Source: Nocardia araoensis NBRC 100135 (lineage in GTDB: Bacteria; Actinomycetota; Actinomycetes; Mycobacteriales; Mycobacteriaceae). Taken from it: a stretch of 61,762 nucleotides of DNA. Below the pieces are notes generated by a model. That model saw nothing but the letters and a program-made list of their open reading frames with translations. It was not told the DNA's origin and searched no databases. Position 1 is the stretch's first letter, and every line of letters starts with the position of its first letter. Made by a program: the position numbers and the translations under genes. The DNA is taken from positions 1 to 61,762 of the forward strand of contig NZ_BAFR01000059.1 in assembly GCF_000308435.1 (NCBI RefSeq). Reading direction: 5' to 3'. This document shows positions 41,892 through 50,418 of the stretch, in pieces.

Positions 41892-42785
41892 CTATGGCCG
41901 CAGCACCGACACCAGGAATTCGGTCTGGTCGTACACGGTCTTCTCGAAGAACTCGTCGAAATAGATGTCGAAATGTCCTGCGGGATAACGTTTCACCACC
42001 GCGTGCTTGGTGCGTTCGGCGGCGCGCAGCGCCGATTTCACCGGCGCGACGGAATCGTCGTCGCACAGCGCGTACAGCACCGGCATCTTCAGCGCCTTCG
42101 CGCGCCGCCCCGGTGCGTCCAACAGCGCCGAGAACGCCACTCGCGCGGCTACTTTCGGCTCGTAGGTCTCGCTCTCGTCGGTCAGCCTGCGGAAGCCGTC
42201 CGGCACGTCGGGCGCGCTCATCAGCGCCGCGGCGCCGCGGCGTCCGGCCAGCCGGATGCCGATCGGCTTGCGCCGCAGCGTTCCCAGCAGCAGGTCGGTG
42301 GCCGCGATGGCGGTGACCTTGACCAGGCTGACCGGCCCCTTGGCCAACGCCGAGGACAGGCCGCTGGTGAACGGCACCTGCGCGACCACGGCGGCGATAT
42401 AGGCATCGTCCGGTGCGACCGAGAGCACGTGCCCGCCGCCGAACGACGTGCCCCACAACGCGATCCGGGTCGCGTCGATGCCGCGCAGCGTGCGCGCGTA
42501 CGCGATGGCGGCGTGCCAGTCCGCGCGCTGACGCGCGATGTTCAGCAACTGGCGCGGCATGCCCTGACTGGCGCCGAAATGCCGATAGTCGAATACCAGG
42601 ACCGCCATTCCCGCGGCGGCGAAACGCCGCGCGTACCGATCCAGTCCCATTTCCCGATTGGCCCCCAGGCCGTGTCCCATCACCACTAGCGGGCGGGGTT
42701 TGGGTGCGCCGTCCGGGCGGTATAGCCACGCCGCGCACTGTTCGCTTCCGGATGGGAAGCCGACCTCGACACGTTCCATGGCCAT
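41892..42785 (-). CDS. Alpha/beta hydrolase (dienelactone-hydrolase/UPF0227-like)
   Basis: The 297-residue product starts MAMERVEVGFPSGSEQCAAW. Oxyanion region: PLVVMGHGLGANREMGLDRY. Nucleophile elbow: ALWGTSFGGGHVL, with Ser in GTSFGG. Acid: YALCDDDSVAP. Histidine: RYPAGHFDIYFDEFFE. Thus a full catalytic triad is present. The N-terminal beta strands suggest an esterase acting on a cytosolic substrate, which cannot be named. It is divergent from rnpB with 25 bp between, so its 5' region overlaps the rnpB promoter. Confidence 0.85.
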   Translation of the reverse strand: MAMERVEVGFPSGSEQCAAWLYRPDGAPKPRPLVVMGHGLGANREMGLDRYARRFAAAGMAVLVFDYRHFGASQGMPRQLLNIARQRADWHAAIAYARTLRGIDATRIALWGTSFGGGHVLSVAPDDAYIAAVVAQVPFTSGLSSALAKGPVSLVKVTAIAATDLLLGTLRRKPIGIRLAGRRGAAALMSAPDVPDGFRRLTDESETYEPKVAARVAFSALLDAPGRRAKALKMPVLYALCDDDSVAPVKSALRAAERTKHAVVKRYPAGHFDIYFDEFFEKTVYDQTEFLVSVLRP

Positions 42786-42810
42786 AAACCGTACCGAGTA
42801 TCCTGTCCTG

Positions 42811-43231
<421 letters not shown>

Positions 43232-43237
43232 CCGGGG

Positions 43238-43305
43238 GTGCTTCGCACACCGGCTCGATTCCGCACACGCGTTGCGCGCGCGAAATCGGCGGGTGTGCGA
43301 AGCAC
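43238..43305. terminator. 14-bp inverted repeat after rnpB, possible terminator
   Basis: GTGCTTCGCACACC at 43238-43251 is perfectly complementary to GGTGTGCGAAGCAC at 43292-43305, separated by 40 bases. It lies between the 3' end of rnpB and the convergent lipoprotein gene, where a bidirectional terminator would be expected. The loop is long and there is no U-tract, so an alternative is a processing signal or protein site. Confidence 0.45.
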
Positions 43306-43323
43306 GGCCGGATTGCGAGCGGG

Positions 43324-43695
43324 TCAGCACATGAGTTTGGCCATTTGGTAGATCGCCTTGGCTTCCTCGGCGCTGGGCTGGGTGGCGCCGCCCGCGCGCT
43401 TGGTGATGTTCTTGACGACGTCGTCCTCGGATTTACCCGCTTTGATGTCGCCGCAGGTCTCGGTCAGGATGCTGGCGACCTTCGCGTCGTCCTTGCCCTC
43501 GGCCAGCTTGGGGAATGCCCCGCGGAAGCTGACGAGGAACGCGCCCGCCTTCACGCTGTCGACCTGGGCGGTGGCCTGTGCCGCGGTGGTGGTGGCGGAC
43601 GAGGTGGCGGTGCTGGTCTTGTCGTCCCCGCAACCGGTGAGGAGCAGGGCCAAGAGGGTGGCGCTGGCCGCGATCGCGGCGGTAGTTCTTGTCAC
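43324..43695 (-). CDS. DUF732-type lipoprotein
   Basis: GTG at 43695 opens a 123-residue protein with a lipoprotein signal peptide (RTTAAIAASATLLALLLTGC; the cysteine is in the lipobox LLTGC). After a Thr/Ser/Ala-rich spacer comes a helical domain with two cysteines (LTETCGDIKAG and MAKLMC at the very end), as in the DUF732 family of mycobacterial small secreted proteins. Role unknown. It is convergent with rnpB. Confidence 0.75.
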   Translation of the reverse strand: MTRTTAAIAASATLLALLLTGCGDDKTSTATSSATTTAAQATAQVDSVKAGAFLVSFRGAFPKLAEGKDDAKVASILTETCGDIKAGKSEDDVVKNITKRAGGATQPSAEEAKAIYQMAKLMC

Positions 43696-43782
43696 GGAGC
43701 GGCATGCTAGCCGTCCACAACCACCGCCGCCTCCCGTCAGGTTAACGGGAGGCGACGAGTAGCGGGAAAAGAATCGCGCGGG

Positions 43783-43875
43783 TCAGATCGGATTGATCAC
43801 GAAAACCTGCGCCCAGTACGCGGCCTGCTCGGGGCCCAGCAGCGGCAGCAGGTAGTCGAACAAAATCGATGACAT
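43783..43875 (-). CDS. Possible 30-residue hydrophobic small protein
   Basis: On the minus strand GGGAGCTCC stands before an ATG at 43875 that opens MSSILFDYLLPLLGPEQAAY and continues WAQVFVINPI to a stop at 43783. The peptide is amphipathic and hydrophobic and could associate with the membrane. Its length is far below normal thresholds; the ribosome site and the hydrophobic pattern are the only support. It is divergent from the secreted protein gene at 44129. Confidence 0.35.
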   Translation of the reverse strand: MSSILFDYLLPLLGPEQAAYWAQVFVINPI

Positions 43876-44128
43876 AGGTATGGAGCTCCCAAATTGTCGA
43901 CGTGCGGGACATTTTCCAAACGCGCGGGCGAACCAGCCCGTCACGGCGGGCCACGTTAGCAGCGCCGCCGCCGTCGTGTCGCGGGGTGAGATTTTCCGCT
44001 GTCCGATTCGTGCGGAACTGGCCCTGATCGTGATCGACGTCATAAAGTAGTCGCCGTTGGCAAGGCCCGGTGCGGGGCAGCATCGGGCTATTCATACTTC
44101 GATCGCGGGAAAGCAGGTCTCAACACAT

Positions 44129-44461
44129 ATGCGAGTAGTTCGCTCCATGGTCGCCGGCGCATTGGTCGCAGGCGCCGCTTCGGTTTTCGCGGTGCTGGGT
44201 GCGGGTTCGGCCGGCGCTGTCGCGGTGACCCCGCTGCCAGGTGGGGTTCAGGTCGACCTGAGTCCCGCCGACACGGTGTGGGTGCACCAGAATCATGTCG
44301 GTCTGGCTATCGCCGGGCTGCCGCACCCGTCCGCCGCCTCTTTCGGTGAGGCGCTGGACGCGGCGGCTCAGGTGTCGTCCTCGGTGCCGAACGGCCGGGT
44401 CACGTTCACCGTCTACGGGCCGTTCGACCAGTTGAACGGCACCATGCTGGCGCTGCAGTAG
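44129..44461 (+). CDS. Small secreted protein
   Basis: The 110-residue product has a Sec-type signal peptide (MRVVRSMVAGALVAGAASVF, cleavage likely after AGSAGA). The mature domain is about 80 residues: VTPLPGGVQVDLSPADTVWV, then HQNHVGLAIAGLPHPSAASF, then RVTFTVYGPFDQLNGTMLAL. There are no cysteines in the mature part. It belongs by appearance to the many small exported proteins of Nocardia and Rhodococcus with no known role. A 16-bp gap separates it from the ribonuclease gene. Confidence 0.65.
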   Translation: MRVVRSMVAGALVAGAASVFAVLGAGSAGAVAVTPLPGGVQVDLSPADTVWVHQNHVGLAIAGLPHPSAASFGEALDAAAQVSSSVPNGRVTFTVYGPFDQLNGTMLALQ

Positions 44462-44477
44462 GACCCGGCGCCGAAGC

Positions 44478-45929
44478 GTGGAACTTCACCAGCGGATCGT
44501 GTCGGCACCGGTCGATTTCGGCGCCATCCGGTCCGAGTTCGGCCTGGCCTCGGCATACCCTGCCGAGGCCAGTGCCGAGGCCCGCGACGCGGTGGACGCG
44601 TTCGCGGGCGACCGGGTCGATCGCACGGACATCCCGTTCGTGACGATCGACCCACCCGGGGCCATGGATCTGGACCAGGCCCTGCATATCGAACGAACCC
44701 CCGGCGGCTTCACCGTGCACTACGCCATCGCCGACGTGGGCGCCGTGATCTCCCCCGACGGCGCGCTCGCCAAGGAGTCCGGCGCCAGGGGCCAGACCTT
44801 CTACCTTCCCGACGGCGCCGTGCCGCTGCACCCGCCCGCGTTGTCGGAGGGGTCCGCCAGCCTCCTTCCGGACCGCACGCGTCCGGCCGCGCTGTGGACG
44901 ATCGAACTCGACGAGCACGCCGAGCCGGTGCGATTCTCGGTGGTCCGCGCCCTGGTGCGCTCCCGTGCCCGGCTCGACTACTTCAGCGTGCAGGCCGACG
45001 CGGACGCCGGTCGGCTGCATCCCTCGATCGCCGCCCTGCCGGAGTTCGGCACGCGGCGTATCGAGGCGGGGCTGGCGCGCGGTGCGGTCGGGCTGCGGTT
45101 GCCCGCGCAAAGTGTGGTCCAGGACGAGCACGCCGACGGGCACTGGCGACTGGTGGTGGAACCGCGCACCGCCGCCGACGACTGGAACGAGCAGGTCTCG
45201 CTGCTGACCGGCATGTGCGCCGCGCGGATCATGCTGGACGCGGACGGGCCCGCGGGGCATCGGGTGGCGCTGTTGCGCAGCATGCCCCCGCCGCAGGAAT
45301 CCGCGATCGATTCGATGCGCCGGACCGCGCAGGCGCTGGGCGTGGCCTGGCCCGATGGCGAAACGGTCGGGCGGATGCTGGCCCGGCTCGACATCGGCAG
45401 TCCCGCGGCATTGGTGCTGATGTCCGAGGCGACCACCTTGCTGCGCGGCGCCTCCTACACCGTCGTCGACGGTGCGGCGGAAGCACCGCAGGCACCGGAA
45501 GCGCTGCGCCACAGTGCGATCGGCGCGCCCTACGCGCATGTCACCGCCCCGCTGCGGCGGTTGTCGGACCGGTTCGCGACCGAGATCTGCCTGGCCAGGT
45601 GCGCGGGGGCCGAAGTGCCGCGCTGGGTGCGGGAGGGGCTGGCGAGCGCCGCCGACGCCATGCGGCGCAGCGACAGCGTCGCGGGCAAGATCGAACGCGC
45701 CTGCATCGACCTGACCGAATCGACCCTGCTCGCGCGGCGCACCGGCGCGGCGTTCGACGCCGTCGTGGTGCGCGAGGCCAACGGCAACCGGCCTGCCGTG
45801 GTCTTCGTCGCCGACCCGCCGGTGCTCGGCCCGTGCGCGGGGAGCCCGCCGGAAGGCGAGACCGTGCGGGTGCGGCTGCTGTCGGCCGACCCGAAGGAGC
45901 GGAAAGTGTCCTTCACCTACCCGGCGTGA
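44478..45929 (+). CDS. RNB-domain 3'-5' exoribonuclease (RNase II/R type)
   Basis: The GTG-started product has 483 residues. The RNB catalytic signature is IDPPGAMDLDQALHIER, giving the cluster of magnesium-binding aspartates. Further landmarks are VHYAIADVGAVISPDGALAK, YLPDGAVPLHPPALSEGSAS and the C-terminal PYAHVTAPLRRLSDRFATEI. It lacks the N-terminal cold-shock domains of RNase R and has only a short C-terminal extension (VRVRLLSADPKERKVSFTYP) that may be an S1-like strand set. It therefore belongs to the compact actinobacterial form. It degrades RNA from the 3' end in the cytosol. Confidence 0.9.
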   Translation: MELHQRIVSAPVDFGAIRSEFGLASAYPAEASAEARDAVDAFAGDRVDRTDIPFVTIDPPGAMDLDQALHIERTPGGFTVHYAIADVGAVISPDGALAKESGARGQTFYLPDGAVPLHPPALSEGSASLLPDRTRPAALWTIELDEHAEPVRFSVVRALVRSRARLDYFSVQADADAGRLHPSIAALPEFGTRRIEAGLARGAVGLRLPAQSVVQDEHADGHWRLVVEPRTAADDWNEQVSLLTGMCAARIMLDADGPAGHRVALLRSMPPPQESAIDSMRRTAQALGVAWPDGETVGRMLARLDIGSPAALVLMSEATTLLRGASYTVVDGAAEAPQAPEALRHSAIGAPYAHVTAPLRRLSDRFATEICLARCAGAEVPRWVREGLASAADAMRRSDSVAGKIERACIDLTESTLLARRTGAAFDAVVVREANGNRPAVVFVADPPVLGPCAGSPPEGETVRVRLLSADPKERKVSFTYPA

Positions 45930-45986
45930 ACGCGTGCGGTGCGCGAGGACCCGCCATCGGCAGTTGAGTCGCATCAGCTCGCCGTT

Positions 45987-46058
45987 CACGGCGGGACGCC
46001 GGGTCACGGCGGGACGCCCGGTCACGGCGGGACGCCGGGTCACGGGGAGACGCCGGGT
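45987..46058. repeat. Four 18-bp tandem repeats downstream of the CHAD gene
   Basis: CACGGCGGGACGCCGGGT and three near-copies run head to tail from 45987 to 46058, followed by a partial fifth copy. The last units (CACGGGGAGACG) match the bases around the stop codon of the CHAD fusion gene (CACCGGGAGACGG at 46227). They thus look like amplified copies of that gene end. Confidence 0.8.
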
Positions 46059-46200
46059 CACGGGGAGACGGCCGCTGCGAACAGCGCCGTCGCGGTCGCC
46101 GGATAGCGGCTCAGCTCGCGCACGGCCGCGGCGTGCTCCGTGGCCGCGAGCATCTCGTGCAGACCGGGTCTTCGCCCGTCGCCGAACGCGGTGGCTCGTC
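46059..46200. repeat. Duplicated 3' end of the CHAD-domain gene
   Basis: About 140 bp starting with GGGAGACGGCCGCTGCGAACAG repeats, with scattered mismatches, the last 140 bp of the gene at 46227-48080 (GGGAGACGGCCGCTCCGAACAG, then GGATAGCGGCTCAGCTC, then GCGAGCATCTCGT). The copy lies directly downstream of the gene, so it is a tandem partial duplication. Because the real stop codon lies upstream of it in the direction of transcription, the duplicate is not translated. Confidence 0.75.
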
Positions 46201-46226
46201 CCGACCGTGCGCGGGCGGACGCTCGG

Positions 46227-48080
46227 TCACCGGGAGACGGCCGCTCCGAACAGTGCCGCCGCGGTCGCCGGATAGCGGCTCAGCTCACGACCGGCCGCGG
46301 CGTCCTCCGCGGCCGCGAGCATCTCGTACAGGCCTGCATCTTCGCCCGCCGCCGCGGCCTCGCCCGCTCGGTGCAGGATCGCGTCGTGCGACTCCACCGC
46401 GTCGCGATGGTCGCCGAGCACGGTCTGCAGCTTCTTCGCCCGGACTCCGCGATCGGCGGCGTCGTCGCCGAGGATCTGCTGTGCCGCCTCGCACGAGTAC
46501 CGCAGCCGCTTGGCGCTCTTGCGGATGTCGTGCAGCAGTTCCACCCGTTCGAGCGGATCGACGGTGGGTTCGGCGCGGATCAGGGATTCCACCCGATCGA
46601 GGTCGCGCCGCAGCACCTCCCGGAAGACGTCCGCCGCCGCGGCCGCGGCGCGGGCGTGGCGCAGCGGGGGATCGGTGCGCCAGCCGGACAGTTCGTCGCG
46701 CAACTCGCGGTAGCGTGCGCCGTCCAACGCGGTCAGCACCTCGTCGTGCGCGGCGCGATAGCGCTCCCGCTCGGCGTCCACCAGACGCGCGGTGACGGCG
46801 TCCAGCGCGGCCGGGTCGGCCCGCTCGGCCTGATCGGCCAGCAGCGTGGCGAACCGATCGGCGCGCACCTCCGCGTCCCGCGCTTCGCCGAGCAATCCGG
46901 CCAGCCACTTGAGTTCCGCGCCCATCGTGGCGACGGGCTTCTTGGCGAGCAGTTCGCCGTAGGACCGCAGCACGCTGCGCAGCCTGCGGGTGGCCACCCG
47001 CATTTGGTGGACCGAGTCCTCCGCGTCCGCGCGGACCTCGGGCTCGGCGGTCAAGAGCCGGTCGATGTCCTCGCGCAACGCATCCACCAAAGCGGTCCCC
47101 GCCGTGATCGCTGTGCTCGCTCCCGCCTTCGCGAATCGGTCGGTGGCCTCGACCAAGTGATGTGTGATGCCGGGCTCGTTCGCCGCGTGGCCCGCGTCGT
47201 CCACGATGTGCAGGACCGAGCCGGGCCATGCTCGGTGCAATTCCCACGCGCTGACCGCCGGGCAGACGATGTCGTGGCGGCCCTGCACGATCACCACCGG
47301 GATGTGCGCTATGGCGCCGATGTCACGTAGCAGCCGACCCTCTTCGAAGAACCCGCCGTGCCGGAAGTAGTGGTTCTCGATCCTGGCGAACGCCAGCGCG
47401 AATCGCGGCTCGGAGGTCTCGGCCACCCGATCCGGATGAGGCAGCAGCGAACTCGTCGCGGCCTCCCAGCTGGACCACGCGATCGCGGCCGTGCGGGCGA
47501 GTTCTTCGTCGGGCGAGTGCAGCAGGCGGTGGTAGACCTCGACCAGATCCTGATCGCGTTCGTCCTCGGGCACCGGCGCGAGGAACTTCTCCCACTCGTC
47601 CGGGTAGACGTAGCCCGCGGCGCCGTTGTAGTACCAGTCGATTTCCTTGCGGCGCAACAGGAAGATGCCGCGCAACACCAGTTCGGTCACCCGGCCGGGG
47701 TGCCGCTGCGCGTAGGCCAGCGCGAGGGTGGAACCCCACGAACCGCCGAACACCTGCCAGCGATCGATGCCGAGATGTTCGCGCAGCGCCTCGATGTCGG
47801 AGATCAGGTGGTCGGTGGTGTTGTGCTCCAGGCTCGCGCCGTCGGCAAGGTGCGGGATGGAGCGACCGCAACCACGCTGGTCGAACAGCACGATCCGGTA
47901 GGCGGCCGGATCGAAGAAGCGCCGATGGAACGGCGCGGTGCCGCCGCCGGGCCCACCGTGCAGGAAGACCACCGGCTTGCCGGCCGGGTTGCCGCTGACC
48001 TCCCAGTAGACCGATTGGCCGTCACCGACCGCCAGCATGCCGGAGTCGTGCGGCTCGATCTCGGGGTAGAGGGTGCGCAT
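46227..48080 (-). CDS. Fusion of a prolyl-aminopeptidase-like alpha/beta hydrolase with a CHAD domain
   Basis: The 617-residue product has two parts. Residues 1-315 match proline iminopeptidase: MRTLYPEIEPHDSGMLAVGD, HGGPGGGTAP for the oxyanion hole, FDQRGCGRS, and GGSWGSTLALAYAQRHPGRV with Ser114. The acid lies near QGRHDIVCP and the histidine in DDAGHAANEPG. Residues 335-617 are a CHAD domain: SVHQMRVATRRLRSVLRSYG, LGEARDAEVRADRF and LLHDIRKSAKRLRYSCEAAQ, with the basic and histidine residues that bind polyphosphate. Family members remove N-terminal proline; CHAD proteins bind polyP. The CHAD gene is at its expected place near panB (Rv2226 in M. tuberculosis, from memory), so the peptidase part appears to be an addition. 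Confidence 0.88.
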   Translation of the reverse strand: MRTLYPEIEPHDSGMLAVGDGQSVYWEVSGNPAGKPVVFLHGGPGGGTAPFHRRFFDPAAYRIVLFDQRGCGRSIPHLADGASLEHNTTDHLISDIEALREHLGIDRWQVFGGSWGSTLALAYAQRHPGRVTELVLRGIFLLRRKEIDWYYNGAAGYVYPDEWEKFLAPVPEDERDQDLVEVYHRLLHSPDEELARTAAIAWSSWEAATSSLLPHPDRVAETSEPRFALAFARIENHYFRHGGFFEEGRLLRDIGAIAHIPVVIVQGRHDIVCPAVSAWELHRAWPGSVLHIVDDAGHAANEPGITHHLVEATDRFAKAGASTAITAGTALVDALREDIDRLLTAEPEVRADAEDSVHQMRVATRRLRSVLRSYGELLAKKPVATMGAELKWLAGLLGEARDAEVRADRFATLLADQAERADPAALDAVTARLVDAERERYRAAHDEVLTALDGARYRELRDELSGWRTDPPLRHARAAAAAADVFREVLRRDLDRVESLIRAEPTVDPLERVELLHDIRKSAKRLRYSCEAAQQILGDDAADRGVRAKKLQTVLGDHRDAVESHDAILHRAGEAAAAGEDAGLYEMLAAAEDAAAGRELSRYPATAAALFGAAVSR

Positions 48081-48093
48081 CCGGCCGCCCGGC

Positions 48094-48543
48094 TCAGAAC
48101 GCCAGGCCAGAGGCCAGGTCGGGGATGCCCAGCGCCTCCACGGCCTGCTGGCGCACGTCCGGGCAGGCCTTGACGGTGGCGCGGTCGACGATCGGCTTGT
48201 CGGCCAGCACCGCGCCGTTGATGCCGCCGTTGCGCAACGCCCACTCGTGCACCAAGGCGTTCAGCCCGATCTTGCCCAGGGTCCCGCCCTGGATCCGCCA
48301 ATTGGACAGTTCCGGCCGGATCATGTCGCACAGCTGGGTCGCGGCGGCGTCGGAGATCTCCGGACTCGTCGGCGTGACGCGGCCGGAGGTGGTGCCGGGA
48401 GCGGCGGTGGCCGACACGGTGGTGGAACTCGAGCTGCCGGTGGGTGCCGGGCCCGAGTCGCTGCCGCAAGCGGTCAACGCCGCGGCGGCGAGAGCGCCCG
48501 CCACCAGCAGGGTGCTGCGTGAAATCCAACGGCTGTACGGCAT
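48094..48543 (-). CDS. Putative lipoprotein, DUF732/LpqV-like
   Basis: From ATG 48543 the product is 149 residues with a lipoprotein signal (MPYSRWISRSTLLVAGALAA and lipobox ALTAC). A Ser/Thr-rich linker follows, then a helical domain with two cysteines (ATQLCDMIRPELSNWRIQGG and VKACPDVRQQAVEALGIPDL). The upstream in-frame extension lacks a ribosome site. It is 13 bp before the peptidase-CHAD fusion on the same strand, so co-transcription is likely. Role unknown. Confidence 0.75.
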   Translation of the reverse strand: MPYSRWISRSTLLVAGALAAAALTACGSDSGPAPTGSSSSTTVSATAAPGTTSGRVTPTSPEISDAAATQLCDMIRPELSNWRIQGGTLGKIGLNALVHEWALRNGGINGAVLADKPIVDRATVKACPDVRQQAVEALGIPDLASGLAF

Positions 48544-48703
48544 GGATACCTCTGGTCGTGTCGGGATTGTCGGCATCGAGTCTGCCATTGATTCCGCCGA
48601 CCGGCCCGAACCGGCCGTTTTCGGTGGGAAGAGTTCAACCGAAGTGCGCGCGTAGCGATCGACCGGCACGGCTCCACCCTCCGCAACCGGAATTCGTCGG
48701 GCC

Positions 48704-49111
48704 TCAGGTCGACTGGTCGACGCGGATCATCGGGAGCTCCGGTCTTACCTTCGCGATCGCGTCGAAGTCCGCGTCCGCGTGCAAGAGCGTCAGACGGTGC
48801 TCGAGCGCGGTGAGCGCGATGACGATGTCCATCGGCGACGGCCCGCGATGATGGCCGATGCGGATCAGATCACGCTGCACCGCCAACACGTGGCGCCAGG
48901 GAGCGTCGAGCGCGGGGTACCAGCCGAAGGTGCGACCGAGAACCGCGAAGAACGGTTCGAAGTCCTTGCCCGATCGAACGGAAACCATGAGTTCGGCTTC
49001 CACCGGCGGGCAGAGCGCGACGAGTCCTTGCGCAACCTGGCCCGGCCAGGGCTCCTGTACCTGGCCGCGGAGCAGTCGCCACACGGCTGAGGTGTCGGCG
49101 AGGTAGGTCAC
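48704..49111 (-). CDS. vapC: VapC-type PIN-domain toxin
   Basis: The 135-residue product (GTG start) has the PIN ribonuclease pattern. The first aspartate is in TYLADTSAVWRLLR; the glutamate in VEAELMVSV; the later acidic pair in PSPMDIVIALTALEH and LLHADADFDAIAK. VapC toxins are magnesium-dependent RNases, most often cleaving tRNA or rRNA when freed from VapB. Its start overlaps the stop of vapB (GTGA), the usual order of antitoxin first. Confidence 0.9.
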   Translation of the reverse strand: MTYLADTSAVWRLLRGQVQEPWPGQVAQGLVALCPPVEAELMVSVRSGKDFEPFFAVLGRTFGWYPALDAPWRHVLAVQRDLIRIGHHRGPSPMDIVIALTALEHRLTLLHADADFDAIAKVRPELPMIRVDQST

Positions 49112-49326
49112 CGCTGGGACTGCTCCCCGCTCGCCAGGGCGTCGATGTCCAGGATTTCCTCGGCATTGGCCTGCAACCAGGACAGACCGCGCGCGCGATC
49201 GTCCGCGGTCAGGCCCGCCGCGATGGCCAGCGCGCGATTGATCGTGTCGCGTTTGGTTCGCGTGCCCAGTTGCTGCTGAGCGAACGCCAGTGCCGCGTCA
49301 TCGAGATCGACTATGGTCCGCGTCAT
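49108..49326 (-). CDS. vapB: VapB-type antitoxin
   Basis: From ATG 49326 the product has 72 residues (MTRTIVDLDDAALAFAQQQL...). The first 45 residues form a ribbon-helix-helix-type DNA-binding half with TKRDTINRALAIAAGL; the rest (WLQANAEEILDIDALASGEQ) is the toxin-wrapping tail. Such antitoxins neutralise VapC and repress their own operon by binding palindromic DNA. The 15-bp palindrome at 49334-49377 directly in front, whose left arm includes the gene's GGGAGGT ribosome site, is the obvious operator candidate. Confidence 0.88.
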   Translation of the reverse strand: MTRTIVDLDDAALAFAQQQLGTRTKRDTINRALAIAAGLTADDRARGLSWLQANAEEILDIDALASGEQSQR

Positions 49327-49333
49327 ACTCCGC

Positions 49334-49377
49334 ACCTCCCTTGATATACGGATATACACCAATATATCAAGGGAGGT
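49334..49377. promoter_or_regulatory. 15-bp inverted repeat, likely vapBC operator (and possible panB terminator)
   Basis: ACCTCCCTTGATATA at 49334-49348 is perfectly inverted as TATATCAAGGGAGGT at 49363-49377, with 14 bases between (containing ATATAC, A/T-rich). It fills the space between panB and vapB. The left arm read on the minus strand is GGGAGGT, the Shine-Dalgarno of vapB, so in RNA the hairpin would hide that site. In DNA the palindrome fits repression by VapB or VapBC. Confidence 0.6.
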
Positions 49378-49383
49378 CCGGTA

Positions 49384-50238
49384 TCAGAAGCTGTGCTCCG
49401 GCCCGGGGAAGGTGCCCCGGCGCACTTCGTCGGCGTAAGCCGCTGCGGCGGTGCGCAGTTCGTCGCCGACGTGGCCGAAACGCTTGACGAACTTCGCGGT
49501 CTTGCCGCTGGTGTAGCCCGCCATGTCCTGCCAGACCAGCACCTGCGCGTCGGTGTCGGCGCCTGCGCCGATGCCGACGGTCGGAATGGTGAGTTTGCGG
49601 GTGACCTGTCCGGCCAGTTCGGCCGGGACCATCTCCATCACCACGGAGAACGCGCCCGCCTCCTGGACCGCGATGGCGTCGGCGATCAGTTGCTCGGCGC
49701 CGTCGCCGCGGCCTTGCACCCGGAATCCACCGAGGGTGTTCACGCTCTGCGGGGTGAAGCCGATGTGCGCCATGACCGGGATGCCCGCCGCGGTGATCAG
49801 CGCGATCTGATCGGCGACCCGCTCGCCGCCCTCCAACTTCACCGCGTGTGCCCCGCCCTCCTTCATGAACCGCGTCGCCGTCGCCAGCGCCTGCTGCGGG
49901 GAGGACTCGTAGGTGCCGAACGGCAGGTCGGCCACCACCAGCGCGTGCGGAGCGCCGCGCACCACCCCGCGCACCAGCGGGATGAGCTCGTCGACGGTGA
50001 TCGGCACGGTGGTGTCGTAGCCGTAGACCACATTGGCCGCGGAATCGCCGACCAGCAGCACGGGAATGCCCGCTTCTTCGAACAGCCGCGCCGAGGAATA
50101 GTCGTAGGCGGTCAGCATCGCCCACCGTTCACCGTCGGCCTTCATCTGCTGCAGGTGGTGCACCCGGGTCTTGCGCAATTTCTTGGGCTCGGCGGGCGCC
50201 GCACCGTAGGCAGGGGTTTCCGAATCGGATACGGACAT
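49384..50238 (-). CDS. panB: 3-methyl-2-oxobutanoate hydroxymethyltransferase
   Basis: The 284-residue enzyme makes ketopantoate from alpha-ketoisovalerate and methylene-tetrahydrofolate, the first step of pantothenate synthesis. Motifs are [60 protein letters not shown] and [20 protein letters not shown], with [20 protein letters not shown] near the end. Of the paired ATG codons at 50241 and 50238 the second has better spacing from AAAGGGA. It is divergent from the Hip1-like protease gene, as in M. tuberculosis Rv2225/Rv2224c. The GEP start (first 25 residues) is a non-conserved extension. Confidence 0.95.
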   Translation of the reverse strand: MSVSDSETPAYGAAPAEPKKLRKTRVHHLQQMKADGERWAMLTAYDYSSARLFEEAGIPVLLVGDSAANVVYGYDTTVPITVDELIPLVRGVVRGAPHALVVADLPFGTYESSPQQALATATRFMKEGGAHAVKLEGGERVADQIALITAAGIPVMAHIGFTPQSVNTLGGFRVQGRGDGAEQLIADAIAVQEAGAFSVVMEMVPAELAGQVTRKLTIPTVGIGAGADTDAQVLVWQDMAGYTSGKTAKFVKRFGHVGDELRTAAAAYADEVRRGTFPGPEHSF

Positions 50239-50418
50239 CATCGTCCCTTTCGTCTGTGTCGCCTCGGGGCCCGTCCGGGTCCCCGGGAGTTCTGACGATT
50301 TCAGTGTGCCACCCGCCACCGAGGCGGATTAAGGCCGATGACCGGTGCGATTGGTCACAGCGCCGGAAGGGTTCGCCCGGGGCGGTCGCCGCGTTTGCCC
50401 GATGGCAGGATCGACAGC

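Noticed and set aside
45987..46058. CRISPR or REP array downstream of the ribonuclease
   Set aside because: The 18-bp units have no spacers and derive from the end of the neighbouring CHAD gene.
44406..46061. 551-codon minus-strand frame antisense to the RNB ribonuclease
   Set aside because: It begins inside the 18-bp repeats and is a shadow of the conserved ribonuclease gene.
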